NCBI GenBank assembly: GCA_947493325.1
Contig: CANLQI010000002.1
Coordinates: forward strand, 1-64,000
DNA length: 64,000 nucleotides
Direction: 5' to 3'
Source of the DNA: an uncultured Sphingomonadaceae bacterium
GTDB lineage: Bacteria; Pseudomonadota; Alphaproteobacteria; Sphingomonadales; Sphingomonadaceae
Part shown: in pieces, positions 9,308 through 22,508 of the stretch
Numbering within the stretch: the stretch's first letter is position 1
Layout of the letters: the number at the start of each line of letters is the position of its first letter
Notes under the pieces: generated by a model
Told to the model about the DNA's origin: nothing
Database searches by the model: none
The model's input: the letters and a program-made list of their open reading frames with translations, nothing else
Program-made: the position numbers and the translations under genes

Positions 9308-10377
9308 GACGCATCATCCGCTTCTGCTGCACCCGGGGCCACAGCTTCGCCGGAGGGTTTATTAGTAGATTTATTGGCGGGCGCGGATTTTCCGTCTCGG
9401 GCGCGTACAAATGCATCCACCTGCTGCCCGACAAAAAACCCTTCATCGGGCGGTATTTGATAGATCAGCTGAAGCACACGTACATCCACGCGCTCGCTGC
9501 TGCTATTGGTGAGCGAAGTTTTGGGTGTCACTAATGGCTCTGCGCGCACAAAGCTCGCCTCTACCCGCTTGTCGCTATTGCCGCGCGGGCTGACAATAGC
9601 CTCTGAGCCGATATCAGTGCGGCCAATTTCATTTTCGTCAATATCGATCCGCACATGCAGCGGGCGGGTATTGCCGATCTCCATATATGCCTGTGCGCCC
9701 CCGCCCTGCGGGCCGCCCGAATTCGCATATTCGCCCGGGCGAACGTTGACGCTCAGCACTTCGGCCGCAATGGGTGCACGCACAACCAGTCGGCCCAGAT
9801 CAGTGGTCGCGCTGGCGCGGGCTGCTTCTGCGCTGCGGATATTGGCCTCGGCCTGCGCAAGCTGCGCACGGGCCGCGCGCACATTGCCACTACTGCCAAT
9901 TACTTCCTGCCGCGAAATGGCGCGCGGGTCTTCGATACCGGTATATAATCTTCGCTGCTGCTGCGCCGTCGCCAATGTGACGCGCGCCGTTTCACGGGCG
10001 GCACGGGCACTGGCGATGGCCGCATTGGCTTCGGAAATACGCGCCCGGATTGCGCGGTCGTCTATGGCGAACAAAGGCTCACCCTGACCCACTTGTTGCC
10101 CTGGTTCGACAAACACTCTGGTGACTATGCCCGGCAGACTGGTACCGATTTCGATAATTTCGCTCGACGGCTCGACGATCCCGGAACCTGCCACACTGGG
10201 CGCATTACCGAATGCGGAACTGGCCTTGGGCGGTGTTTCCACGGCATTTTCCTGTGTGCGGTCAGGCTGTCCGCGCACAACAATCATGATCGCAATTATA
10301 ATCGCGATAATCGCTAGCAGCGGCAGGACATTGCGCGAAAAACTTATGCTGCGAAGCCGGTCTGTAAATGATGCCAT
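9304..10377 (-). CDS. HlyD-family periplasmic adaptor of an ABC efflux system
   Basis: A 357-residue membrane-fusion protein. It has one N-terminal transmembrane anchor (VLPLLAIIAIIIAIMIVV). The lipoyl half-motif EPGQQVGQGEPLFAID is followed by an alpha-helical hairpin rich in A, R and Q (IASARAARETARVTLATAQQ), the second lipoyl half (LGRLVVRAPIAAEVLSVNVRPGEY) and a beta-barrel domain. It resembles DevB-type adaptors that link an FtsX-like ABC permease to a TolC-like duct. I placed the start at the ATG at 10377 because AGAGGT lies just upstream; a longer frame to 10443 runs into the ATPase gene. The C-terminus is a low-complexity A, S, K and P tail. It overlaps the outer-membrane factor gene by 4 bp. 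Confidence 0.9.
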   Translation of the reverse strand: MASFTDRLRSISFSRNVLPLLAIIAIIIAIMIVVRGQPDRTQENAVETPPKASSAFGNAPSVAGSGIVEPSSEIIEIGTSLPGIVTRVFVEPGQQVGQGEPLFAIDDRAIRARISEANAAIASARAARETARVTLATAQQQRRLYTGIEDPRAISRQEVIGSSGNVRAARAQLAQAEANIRSAEAARASATTDLGRLVVRAPIAAEVLSVNVRPGEYANSGGPQGGGAQAYMEIGNTRPLHVRIDIDENEIGRTDIGSEAIVSPRGNSDKRVEASFVRAEPLVTPKTSLTNSSSERVDVRVLQLIYQIPPDEGFFVGQQVDAFVRARDGKSAPANKSTNKPSGEAVAPGAAEADDAS

Positions 10378-10399
10378 GTTTACCTCTATATCCTGTAAG

Positions 10400-11122
10400 T
10401 TAATGGTCCGGCATTTCCGTGCCATCGTGAGTGATCCGGCCATCTTCCATCACCAATATACGGTCGGCCAGATCGAAAACGCGGTTATCATGGGTTACGA
10501 TGATGACGGCGCGGTCCTTCGCCAACGCCACTTCACGCAGCAGGTCCATCACCCGCCGCCCCGAATTTGCATCCAGCGCCGCGGTCGGTTCATCGCACAC
10601 CACAAGACGCGGTTCGTGGACCAATGCGCGGGAGATTGCCACGCGCTGCTGCTGTCCGCCAGAAAGCTGGCGCGGCAGCTTGTCGGCCTGGTCGGCAATA
10701 TTGAGTTTGTCGAGCATGGCGCGTCCGCGTTCCACCGCCTCACCGCGCGCCATGCCTGCCGCCACAAGCGGTACCGCTGCGTTTTCAGCGGACGTCAGTG
10801 TGGGAATCAGATTATACTGCTGAAAAATAAAACCTATCGTATCGAGCCGGAATTTGACCAATTCATTGTCTGACAGGCTGTAAATATCCTGTCCGAATAC
10901 ATTCACGCTGCCTTCGGTGGGGTAAAGTATGCCGGCGATAATTGAGATCATCGTCGTTTTACCGGAGCCGGACTCGCCCACCAGATATGTGAGCTCACCT
11001 GACCGGATATCCGCATCAATACCATGCAGCACCCGGATCGTCTGATCCCCGGCCCCGAATTCCTTGACGATATTGTGCAGTGAAATCGCCGCATCTGCTG
11101 TATCGGTTTTCGGCGCGATCAT
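10400..11122 (-). CDS. ABC exporter ATP-binding protein (MacB/DevA/LolD type)
   Basis: A 240-residue cytoplasmic ATPase with Walker A GESGSGKT, a Q-loop (FIFQQYNLIPTLT), the signature LSGGQQQRVAISRALVHEP, Walker B LVVCDEPTAALDA and the switch histidine in IIVTHDNRVFDLADR. The family energises FtsX-like permeases that push substrates from the inner membrane or periplasm through a TolC-type duct (mechanotransmission). The start overlaps the permease stop by 4 bp (ATGA), and the adaptor follows after 22 bp, so it belongs to the same transcript. The first 16 or so residues precede the ABC fold. The substrate is unknown; drugs, lipids or peptides are all possible. Confidence 0.93.
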   Translation of the reverse strand: MIAPKTDTADAAISLHNIVKEFGAGDQTIRVLHGIDADIRSGELTYLVGESGSGKTTMISIIAGILYPTEGSVNVFGQDIYSLSDNELVKFRLDTIGFIFQQYNLIPTLTSAENAAVPLVAAGMARGEAVERGRAMLDKLNIADQADKLPRQLSGGQQQRVAISRALVHEPRLVVCDEPTAALDANSGRRVMDLLREVALAKDRAVIIVTHDNRVFDLADRILVMEDGRITHDGTEMPDH

Positions 11123-12255
11123 CTGAACACCTCCGCCGGTTCGGTCTTGAGAACCGAGCGCAGTGCCAACCAGCCCGTCAGCAAAATCATGACTATCACG
11201 ACCGTCGCTGTCAGCACGGGTATCTGCCAGGGCATATAAAAGCCCTTGAAATCCGGTGAGTTTTCAAATCCGTAGATAAATAAGACAGCGGCCAGAACGC
11301 CAAAACCATAGCCGATGAGTCCCACGAGGAGCGCCTGCGCCGCCACCATCATACGGATTTTATTGTTCGTGACGCCAATGGCCTTGAGCGCACCGAACTG
11401 TCTGATATTGTCGCGGATAAAAAGGCTGAACGTCAGACCGACAATAGCCACCCCCACAATAAAGCCGAGCGCGACAGTAATACCGAAATTCAGCGGAATC
11501 CCGGTGTTTTCAATAATGAAATCCACACCGTCACGCGCAAATTCATCGCGGGTGCGAGCCTTCAGGCCAGTTGCATCTGTGATACGGGCCGAAACTTCTT
11601 CAGGTGTCAGTCCTTCCGCCGCACGTGCCAATACAAAGCTCATCCGGTTGCGTGTGCCAGGTACAAAGGCGAGCGCGTTGGAATAGCGCGTGTAGAAAAC
11701 CACCTGGCTTGTGAAAGTGGGATTGATATCAACCACACCGCGGATAACGGCGCGCCGGTCATTCAGCTCAAGCCGTACGCCGATGGGATCGGTACCTGGC
11801 GGCAGTAGCTTTGCCGCCCCGACCTCATCGATAAACACCGAGTCAGGCTCATATAACGCTTCGCGTGAACCGGACAGTATCTTGTCGGGAAATCCGATCA
11901 ATGTCGTATCATCGACCCCGACGATGCCGACGCCTTCCAGATCACCTTCTGCGGTACGGACATTGGCGTTGGAACGCAGCATCGGCACCGCCCAGTCGAC
12001 GCCTTGGACGGAACGGACTTTATCCAGCGCCGTGGATGGCAGCGGCAGCACCACATCTGTGGTACGCGTCACCGGATCCATAACCCAGACATTGGCCGCG
12101 GGCGTGTTGTAGACACCCTGCGCGCCGCGTTCGATCAGGTTCACGAAAATCGTCAATTGCTGCGTAATCAGCAGCGCAGAAAAGGCAACGCCGAACAGCA
12201 AGCCGAAAAATTTCTGCCTATCTCCGGTCAGCATGCGTATCGCGATCCAAGTCAT
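11119..12255 (-). CDS. FtsX-like ABC exporter permease (DevC type)
   Basis: A 378-residue permease of the DevC/MacB-like class. One transmembrane helix lies near the N-terminus (FGLLFGVAFSALLITQQLTIF), then a periplasmic domain of about 220 residues, then three C-terminal helices (FGITVALGFIVGVAIVGLTF, ALLVGLIGYGFGVLAAVLFIYGF, TATVVIVMILLTGWLAL) with the family motif GALKAIGVTNNKIRMMV. I chose the ATG at 12255 because AAGAGG sits 9 bp upstream; a GTG at 12276 is also in frame. It is the first gene of the efflux operon. The intergenic region to the divergent TetR-type gene contains nested inverted repeats likely to be the operator. Confidence 0.9.
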   Translation of the reverse strand: MTWIAIRMLTGDRQKFFGLLFGVAFSALLITQQLTIFVNLIERGAQGVYNTPAANVWVMDPVTRTTDVVLPLPSTALDKVRSVQGVDWAVPMLRSNANVRTAEGDLEGVGIVGVDDTTLIGFPDKILSGSREALYEPDSVFIDEVGAAKLLPPGTDPIGVRLELNDRRAVIRGVVDINPTFTSQVVFYTRYSNALAFVPGTRNRMSFVLARAAEGLTPEEVSARITDATGLKARTRDEFARDGVDFIIENTGIPLNFGITVALGFIVGVAIVGLTFSLFIRDNIRQFGALKAIGVTNNKIRMMVAAQALLVGLIGYGFGVLAAVLFIYGFENSPDFKGFYMPWQIPVLTATVVIVMILLTGWLALRSVLKTEPAEVFR

Positions 12256-12323
12256 AGAGATATGCCTCTTTTCCACTTAATTTGCTTGCCGACTCACATA
12301 CAAACGGACATAATGAACGTCAA

Positions 12324-12348
12324 CGTTTAATTAAACGGAACCGTTCAA
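12324..12348. promoter_or_regulatory. Overlapping inverted repeats, candidate TetR-type operator
   Basis: Two palindromes overlap in the 95-bp divergent region: CGTTTAATTAAACG (12324-12337, perfect) and TTAAACGG-AA-CCGTTCAA (12331-12348, arms matching at 7 of 8). The second ends 2 bp before the regulator start codon, so binding could repress both the regulator and the efflux operon. Spacing and symmetry suit a TetR dimer. Assignment to the adjacent regulator is inference. Confidence 0.65.
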
Positions 12349-12350
12349 TA

Positions 12351-12998
12351 ATGCTTGAAGATTCTAATAATAAAGTAAAAAATACTCTGGGGCGTCCAGT
12401 AGATGCTGGCAAAAGCGTGGCAATTGTCAAAGCCGCGTGCACCGAGTTTTTCAATCATGGTTTTGCCCAATCCAGTATCGAATCCATTGCGGCACGTGCG
12501 GGTGTATCGAAAGTAACGGTCTATAACCGCTTCGGTACCAAAGAAGCCCTGTTCGTGGCGGCGGTTGAATATGAATGCGATTCCATGCGCGATGCGCTCG
12601 ATTTTACCGATGTCGCCGCGATCAACCTGCGTGATGCGCTGATTGACTTTGGCGTCAATATGAATGCATTTCTGGACCGCGACGAGATGATCCGTTTTGA
12701 ACGTCATCTGGCGGTCGAGACTGAGCATAATCCGGAAATCGGGCGGCTGTTTCTTGAAGCAGGACCGCGGCGTATGCACCGTTCGCTCTCAGGCCTGCTG
12801 GATAAAGCAGTTGAATCCGGAAAGCTTGACATAGATGACACTATGGGCGCGGCCGAACAGCTCGCCGGAATGATCAAGGGTATGGCGGACCTCGAACGCA
12901 GGATGGGCCAGTTAAACCCTAAGACACGGCATGTAGAGGCCCACAAACGTGTGACAAATGCTGTTGATATGTTTCTGCAATGTTATGCCGCAAATTAA
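12351..12998 (+). CDS. TetR-family repressor with AefR-like C-terminal domain
   Basis: A 215-residue regulator. The TetR helix-turn-helix (about 25-70) reads SSIESIAARAGVSKVTVYNR followed by FGTKEALFVAAVE. The C-terminal ligand-binding half (LRDALIDFGVNMNAFL ... RMHRSLSGLLDKAVESGKL ... AEQLAGMIKGMADLERRM) has the pattern of the AefR/TetR_C_7 group often found beside RND or ABC efflux genes. I chose the ATG at 12351; an upstream in-frame extension to 12282 would run through the operator palindromes. It is divergent from the four-gene efflux operon and most likely represses it and itself, released by an exported compound. The last codons lie 15 bp from the convergent lacZ stop. Confidence 0.88.
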   Translation: MLEDSNNKVKNTLGRPVDAGKSVAIVKAACTEFFNHGFAQSSIESIAARAGVSKVTVYNRFGTKEALFVAAVEYECDSMRDALDFTDVAAINLRDALIDFGVNMNAFLDRDEMIRFERHLAVETEHNPEIGRLFLEAGPRRMHRSLSGLLDKAVESGKLDIDDTMGAAEQLAGMIKGMADLERRMGQLNPKTRHVEAHKRVTNAVDMFLQCYAAN

Positions 12999-13013
12999 TC
13001 CTTACAGTTTTGT

Positions 13014-17691
<4,678 letters not shown>

Positions 17692-17695
17692 ATAT

Positions 17696-18775
17696 ATGAG
17701 CGGCAGGCGCAGCTATGCCATCATCGGCACAGGCATGATGGGCCGCGAGCATATACAGAATCTGGCATTGCTGGATGACGCAGAACTAGTCGCCTTGGCA
17801 GATACTCATCCGGAGTCATTAACCACCGCGGCTTTGCTCGCACAGAAGCTCGGCGCTGCACCAAATTGCTATGCCAATACGCAGAAAATGCTGACAGCCC
17901 AGAGACCTGATGCAGTCATCATATCCACTCCCAATCACACACACTTTGATGTCATGCAACAGGTCATGCCGCATGGCCCGGCCATATTGCTGGAAAAACC
18001 AATGTGCAGCACGGTCGAAGATGCGCGCGCATTGCACGCGATGGTACAAGATTATGAGCCGCTGTTATGGGTAGGCATGGAATACCGTTATATGCCGCCC
18101 ATCACCGCATTTGTGAAACGGGTACACGCGGGCGAAACCGGACCAGTCAATATGCTCTCTATCCGCGAGCACCGCTTCCCCTTCCTGCCCAAGGTGGGAG
18201 ACTGGAACCGGTTCAACCGCAATAGCGGCGGCACGCTGGTGGAAAAATGCTGTCACTTCTTTGACCTGATGCGCCTGATCTTACAGGACGAACCGGCGCG
18301 CATTTTTGCCAGTGGCGCGCAGGATGTGAACCATCTGGATGAGAGCTATCATGGCGAAACGCCCGACATACTCGACAACGCTTATGTGCTGGCCGATTTT
18401 GCGGGCGGTGCGCGCGCCATGCTCGATCTGTGCATGTTTGCGGAAGGGTCGAAGGAGCAGGAAGAAATCTACGCGCTTGGTGCTACCGGAAAAATGGAAG
18501 TCAAAATCCCTTCCGGCGATATCATCTGGTCGCCGCGCGATAAACCGGGACCGGTGCACACGCATATTGACGTCCCCGCCGATGCCATGCGTGCGGGAGA
18601 CCATCACGGTGCCACCTATTTTCAGCTACGCGATTTCCATACCGCTCTGGTTCAGGATTTGCCGCCCATAGTGACATCACGCGACGGGTTACGCGCGGTA
18701 GAGATGGGCGCGGCGGCGCAGCAATCGATTGAAACGGGCCAACCGATCGCGCTCGATTTTGGAGAGACAGTTTGA
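17696..18775 (+). CDS. Gfo/Idh/MocA-family NAD(P)-dependent oxidoreductase
   Basis: A 359-residue dehydrogenase. It has an N-terminal Rossmann fold (YAIIGTGMMGREH, then ELVALADTHPES), the family EKP motif (AILLEKPMCSTVEDAR) and the C-terminal alpha/beta domain (GGTLVEKCCHFFDLMR) with the usual catalytic-type H in CCHFFD. The family oxidises sugars, inositols or amino-sugar derivatives; the substrate here is not determined. I prefer the ATG at 17696, just before the fold and 4 bp after the sdaA stop; an in-frame start at 17675 would overlap sdaA. The stop overlaps the next gene's TTG start (TTGA), which implies translational coupling to the dioxygenase. Confidence 0.88.
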   Translation: MSGRRSYAIIGTGMMGREHIQNLALLDDAELVALADTHPESLTTAALLAQKLGAAPNCYANTQKMLTAQRPDAVIISTPNHTHFDVMQQVMPHGPAILLEKPMCSTVEDARALHAMVQDYEPLLWVGMEYRYMPPITAFVKRVHAGETGPVNMLSIREHRFPFLPKVGDWNRFNRNSGGTLVEKCCHFFDLMRLILQDEPARIFASGAQDVNHLDESYHGETPDILDNAYVLADFAGGARAMLDLCMFAEGSKEQEEIYALGATGKMEVKIPSGDIIWSPRDKPGPVHTHIDVPADAMRAGDHHGATYFQLRDFHTALVQDLPPIVTSRDGLRAVEMGAAAQQSIETGQPIALDFGETV

Positions 18776-19746
18776 GCGAGCCACTGGAATTACTGGAATT
18801 TACCAACGCTGCGCATCAGCAAAATTACGGCGGCACAGCTTTTCCGGCGCTGGTTGTAGCGGACAAGGATGCTTCGCTGTCTACCGTTATGCGTGCGTAT
18901 AAAAATGAAATTGACGCCGCGCTTGCGGCCACGGGAGCCGTACTGTTTCGCGGGTTCGGAATTGCAGATGCCAGCGCATTTGACGCCGTCGTTACAAGCT
19001 ATGGCGAAAAGAATTTTCCCTATGCCAAATCGCTGTCCAACGCAGTGCGGGTCAATCTGACCCCGCGCGTCTTCACCGCCAATGAAGCGCCGCCGGAAAC
19101 CAGCATCTATCTGCACCACGAAATGGCGCAGACGCCGATCTATCCCTCCAAGCTGTTCTTTTTCTGTGAGATAGCGGCAGATACAGGCGGAGCAACGCCG
19201 CTGTGCCGATCGGATATACTGCTCGCGGAACTGGAGCGGAAAAATCCGTCCCTCACAACGCGTTTTGCAAACAAGGGCGTGCGCTATACCAATGTGATGC
19301 CGCCTGAAAATGACAGTGGTTCCGGGCAAGGGCGCAGCTGGCGCAGCACACTCGGCGTGGATACACGCGAAGAGGCGGAGGCGCGGCTGGATGCACTGGA
19401 TTACGATGGGGTTTGGCTGGACGGTGATATCCTGAAAGCCACCACACCTGTGCTGGATGCCATCCGCACGCTACCCGATGGTCGCCGCGTTTTCTTTAAT
19501 CAGCTTATCGCCGCCTTTCGCGGCTGGGCCGACAGCCGCAATGACACTTCAAAATCGATCACCTATGGCGACGGCAGTGCGATTGATGCCGCGGACATGG
19601 CGCTGGCTATCAAGATTGCCGACGAGATCAGCTATGATTTGGACTGGCAGGCAGGCGATGTTGCGCTGATCGACAATTTCCTCGTGATGCACGGGCGGCG
19701 GCCATTTGTCGGCAAACGACGCGTGCTGGCGTCGCTTGTCAAATAG
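18772..19746 (+). CDS. TauD/TfdA-family Fe(II)/2-oxoglutarate dioxygenase (SyrP-like)
   Basis: A 324-residue putative non-haem iron dioxygenase. Visible features are the TauD-like opening (GAVLFRGFGIADASAFDAVV), the iron-binding HxE motif in YLHHEMAQTPIYPSKLFF, and the distal histidine plus 2-oxoglutarate-binding arginine in IDNFLVMHGRRPFVGKRRVL. The H-E-H triad resembles SyrP-like members, where E replaces D. The start is TTG, overlapping the preceding TGA, so the boundary depends on coupling. The last 8 bp overlap the convergent symporter gene. Together with the oxidoreductase it suggests catabolism or modification of a small metabolite, but the substrate cannot be read from sequence. Confidence 0.85.
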   Translation: MSEPLELLEFTNAAHQQNYGGTAFPALVVADKDASLSTVMRAYKNEIDAALAATGAVLFRGFGIADASAFDAVVTSYGEKNFPYAKSLSNAVRVNLTPRVFTANEAPPETSIYLHHEMAQTPIYPSKLFFFCEIAADTGGATPLCRSDILLAELERKNPSLTTRFANKGVRYTNVMPPENDSGSGQGRSWRSTLGVDTREEAEARLDALDYDGVWLDGDILKATTPVLDAIRTLPDGRRVFFNQLIAAFRGWADSRNDTSKSITYGDGSAIDAADMALAIKIADEISYDLDWQAGDVALIDNFLVMHGRRPFVGKRRVLASLVK

Positions 19747-21445
19747 CGCGGGGGCGCAGCGCAGACCATATCCAGATCGCCAGATTAAGTGCGCCGAGAG
19801 CCGATACGAGCGTCAGGAACAGCGGCTGAAAACCCTGCCCCGCAGCAAGTCCGATGTCGGAGAACAACAGGTATAATCCGGCAACACAGCTAAATAATGT
19901 GAAGGCCGTCGGATAGGCAAAGCGCCATTGCCGCATGTCCACCCGCGCATTGTCGGGCCTTACATATAGCGAGGCCCGCGGCGCAATCCGCCCTGCCGCC
20001 AGCATGATCGCGACTTCAATCACAAACAGGATCGCATATTGATGCAGGAAATGCAGGTCCATCGCCTCATCAAACACAAACCGCAGCAGGCCGTAAGCAA
20101 TGACATGGAATATAATCACGATCTTCGCGCCGATCGCCGGGATGTGTCCCGTAAACAGCCCCATGATGACAATCACCACCATCGGGATATTGTAAAAACC
20201 GGTGAAGACGCGGATCACCTGCCACAGTCCTTCTTCGGCAAAATAGAGCATCGGCGCAGCGGCAAAAGAAAATAGCGCGATGATGATGCTGACGATTTTC
20301 GCCGTGCGGATCAGGCTGGCATCATCTGGCATGGTTTTGCGGGCCGGGGCATAGATATCGAGCGTGAACATCGTCGCCGCACTGTTCAGCAGCGAATTGA
20401 AAGAACTGAACACCGCGCCGAGCAGAACGGCCAGAAACAGCCCGGTCAGATAAACGGGCAACACATCGCGGATAAGCTGCGGATAGGCCTGATCGATCGA
20501 GCCCAGACCCGGTCCATAAAGGTGAAACGCGATGACGCCCGGTATCATCATCATGAACGGCACAAGCACCTTGAAAAAACCGCTGAGCAGCACGCCCTTC
20601 TGGCCTTCCGCGAGCGATTTTGCGCCCAGCGTGCGCTGGATCACATATTGGTTGGTGCACCAGTAAAACAGGTTGGCAAACAGCATGCCGGTGAAAATCG
20701 TGCCGAACGGTGTCGGGTCATCCGCCCCGCCAATGGCATTGAGCTTCTGCGGGTCCTGCGTCACTATAGTGCTCAGGCCCCCGGTAAAGCTGCCACCGCC
20801 CAGCGCAATCAGGCCGAGTACAGGCACCAATATGCCGATAAACAACAATCCGATGCCATTCACTGTGTCCGACACCGCCACCGCGCGCAGGCCGCCGAAA
20901 ATGGCATAAAGCGCGCCGCTTACGCCAATGGCAATAACAGTCAGCACCAGTGCGGGGAAATAGGCAAGGCCCGTGAGGCCTGGAACATCGAACAGTTGCA
21001 TCACCGCCACTGACCCTGAATAGAGTACCGAGGGGATCGTCACGAGACCATAGCCCGCCATGAACAGCAGTACCGACAGCCGCCGCACATCGGCATCAAA
21101 GCGGTTGTCGAGAAACTCGGGCAATGTCGTAAAGGCGCCGGCAAGATAGCGCGGCAGGAAAATGAGCGCCATGACAATTGTAGCCACTGCCGCCGTGACT
21201 TCCCAAGCCATTGAGCTAAGATTATAGCCATAGGCAGAACCATTCAGGCCGATCAATTGCTCCGCCGACAGGTTAGTAAGCAGCAAAGATCCGGCGATAA
21301 ACGTCGCGCCCAACCCGCGCCCCGCCAGAAAGTAGCCGTCTTTGGAATCGACTTCCCCGCGTGTTTTTGCGTAGGAGAACCAGGCTACCAAACCCATGAA
21401 GAACAGAGCCGACAGACCAGTAAAAACCAGCGTACCGCCGGACAT
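19739..21445 (-). CDS. Sodium/solute symporter (SSS family, SGLT-like)
   Basis: A 568-residue inner-membrane transporter with about 14 hydrophobic segments. Family marks are the start FTGLSALFFMGLVAWFSYAKT, GYFLAGRGLGATFIAGSLLL, NLSAEQLIGLNGSAYGYNL, the sugar-symporter-type loop ALYAIFGGLRAVAVSDTVNG, and WCTNQYVIQRTLGAKS, which resembles the SGLT signature. It probably imports a sugar or polyol with sodium. It starts 22 bp after the stop of the 334-residue lipoprotein gene on the same strand, so it could be read from the actin/tubulin-like operon, yet by function it fits better with the sugar genes to its left. Both readings remain open. Confidence 0.9.
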   Translation of the reverse strand: MSGGTLVFTGLSALFFMGLVAWFSYAKTRGEVDSKDGYFLAGRGLGATFIAGSLLLTNLSAEQLIGLNGSAYGYNLSSMAWEVTAAVATIVMALIFLPRYLAGAFTTLPEFLDNRFDADVRRLSVLLFMAGYGLVTIPSVLYSGSVAVMQLFDVPGLTGLAYFPALVLTVIAIGVSGALYAIFGGLRAVAVSDTVNGIGLLFIGILVPVLGLIALGGGSFTGGLSTIVTQDPQKLNAIGGADDPTPFGTIFTGMLFANLFYWCTNQYVIQRTLGAKSLAEGQKGVLLSGFFKVLVPFMMMIPGVIAFHLYGPGLGSIDQAYPQLIRDVLPVYLTGLFLAVLLGAVFSSFNSLLNSAATMFTLDIYAPARKTMPDDASLIRTAKIVSIIIALFSFAAAPMLYFAEEGLWQVIRVFTGFYNIPMVVIVIMGLFTGHIPAIGAKIVIIFHVIAYGLLRFVFDEAMDLHFLHQYAILFVIEVAIMLAAGRIAPRASLYVRPDNARVDMRQWRFAYPTAFTLFSCVAGLYLLFSDIGLAAGQGFQPLFLTLVSALGALNLAIWIWSALRPRAI

Positions 21446-21467
21446 TATGGCTCCCCCTGCCTAAAAA

Positions 21468-22472
21468 TTACTGCACGCCTTCTATCTGGCCCTGTGTACG
21501 GACTTCCCAGCCATCTTCGGCTTGTGAAACCACGGCCGGTTCTATCAGGCGTAAGTTTGCGCCTGCGTGCAATGCAAAATGATGTTCGAATGGGTGATCC
21601 GGGGTTTTATCTTTAAATTTCAACCAATTCTTCTTGGCATCTGCACCTGGTATCAAATAGGCTGTATCCTGGAAGTTTGCACTCTTGATCAGCCAGAAGC
21701 GCGCACGGCGATCCTCGAAGATATGGGCCACCCCGCTGTTGCGATCATTGGTGTAAGACATGGGCGTGAATTCTTTTTCAAACGCGGCAATATCTTCCGG
21801 CTTTTCGATGGCATTGAACGCGCTCACGATTTTTTTGAGCAGCGCCCCATCATCCGGTTTCGGCTGCGCCGCCGCATCCCCTGAAGACGTTGGCGAGCTC
21901 GCTTGCCGGCTTGTATCGACGGCGGCATATTTGGCGGCACTCGCCTCCTCCGTATCCGTTGTATTTGCAGCGGCGACAGCGCCGCCTGCCGACAGTTTCG
22001 ATAGTGTGTCACGCTTGAAGTCCAGATAATCGGACGACATATTGCGCACCTGTTCCTTGAGTGCATTCAGGTCTTTTTGGAGGTCCGATGGCGGGTCAGG
22101 GGAAGAACGCGTCTTTTGCCTGGAGGCTCGCAACCGGTCGATTTCCTCCTGCGCCCCACGCATCCGCAACATGGCAAATATGCCTGCCGCCAGGCCGAGA
22201 AGCGCAACCAGCCACAGCAGCAAGTCGCTGAGCGGCATGGAGGCTTCCCGCGCAGCGCGGGCTTCGTCTTCGAGTATATCGACACGTTCCTGCAGCGCCT
22301 CATTCTGCTGTACAAGCGCAGCCATATCAGGATTGCTTTGCGCGTTGCTCAGGGCCATCTCCGCCCCATTCGCATCGTCACCGCGTTGTGCATTGGCGCT
22401 GCCGCTGCATGCCGTAATGCACAAAGCCGCACCGCTGACCAGAGCCAAAAGTAATTTACGGGCCTGCATCAT
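21468..22472 (-). CDS. Lipoprotein-like membrane protein with coiled coil and cytoplasmic shared domain
   Basis: A 334-residue protein I do not recognise as a named family. Residues 1-22 form a signal with lipobox ITAC (Cys22). Residues 45-78 look like a coiled coil (QQNEALQERVDILEDEARAA), 83-103 are a transmembrane helix (LLLWLVALLGLAAGIFAMLRM), followed by basic residues and a second helical stretch (105-160). Residues 212-334 are homologous to residues 115-235 of the protein at 30025-31746: both contain RRARFWLI/KRARFWLI, AYLIPGADAKKNW/AYLVPGSDSHINW, FEHHF/FVHHF and DGWEV/DGWEL. Predicted topology puts this shared domain in the cytoplasm in both. GAGGGAG precedes the start. It is the distal member of the five-gene actin/tubulin-like operon, 36 bp after the ATPase gene. 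Confidence 0.8.
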   Translation of the reverse strand: MMQARKLLLALVSGAALCITACSGSANAQRGDDANGAEMALSNAQSNPDMAALVQQNEALQERVDILEDEARAAREASMPLSDLLLWLVALLGLAAGIFAMLRMRGAQEEIDRLRASRQKTRSSPDPPSDLQKDLNALKEQVRNMSSDYLDFKRDTLSKLSAGGAVAAANTTDTEEASAAKYAAVDTSRQASSPTSSGDAAAQPKPDDGALLKKIVSAFNAIEKPEDIAAFEKEFTPMSYTNDRNSGVAHIFEDRRARFWLIKSANFQDTAYLIPGADAKKNWLKFKDKTPDHPFEHHFALHAGANLRLIEPAVVSQAEDGWEVRTQGQIEGVQ

Positions 22473-22508
22473 TATTTACGCTCCCTCATTCCCACAACCG
22501 CCTGTGCA

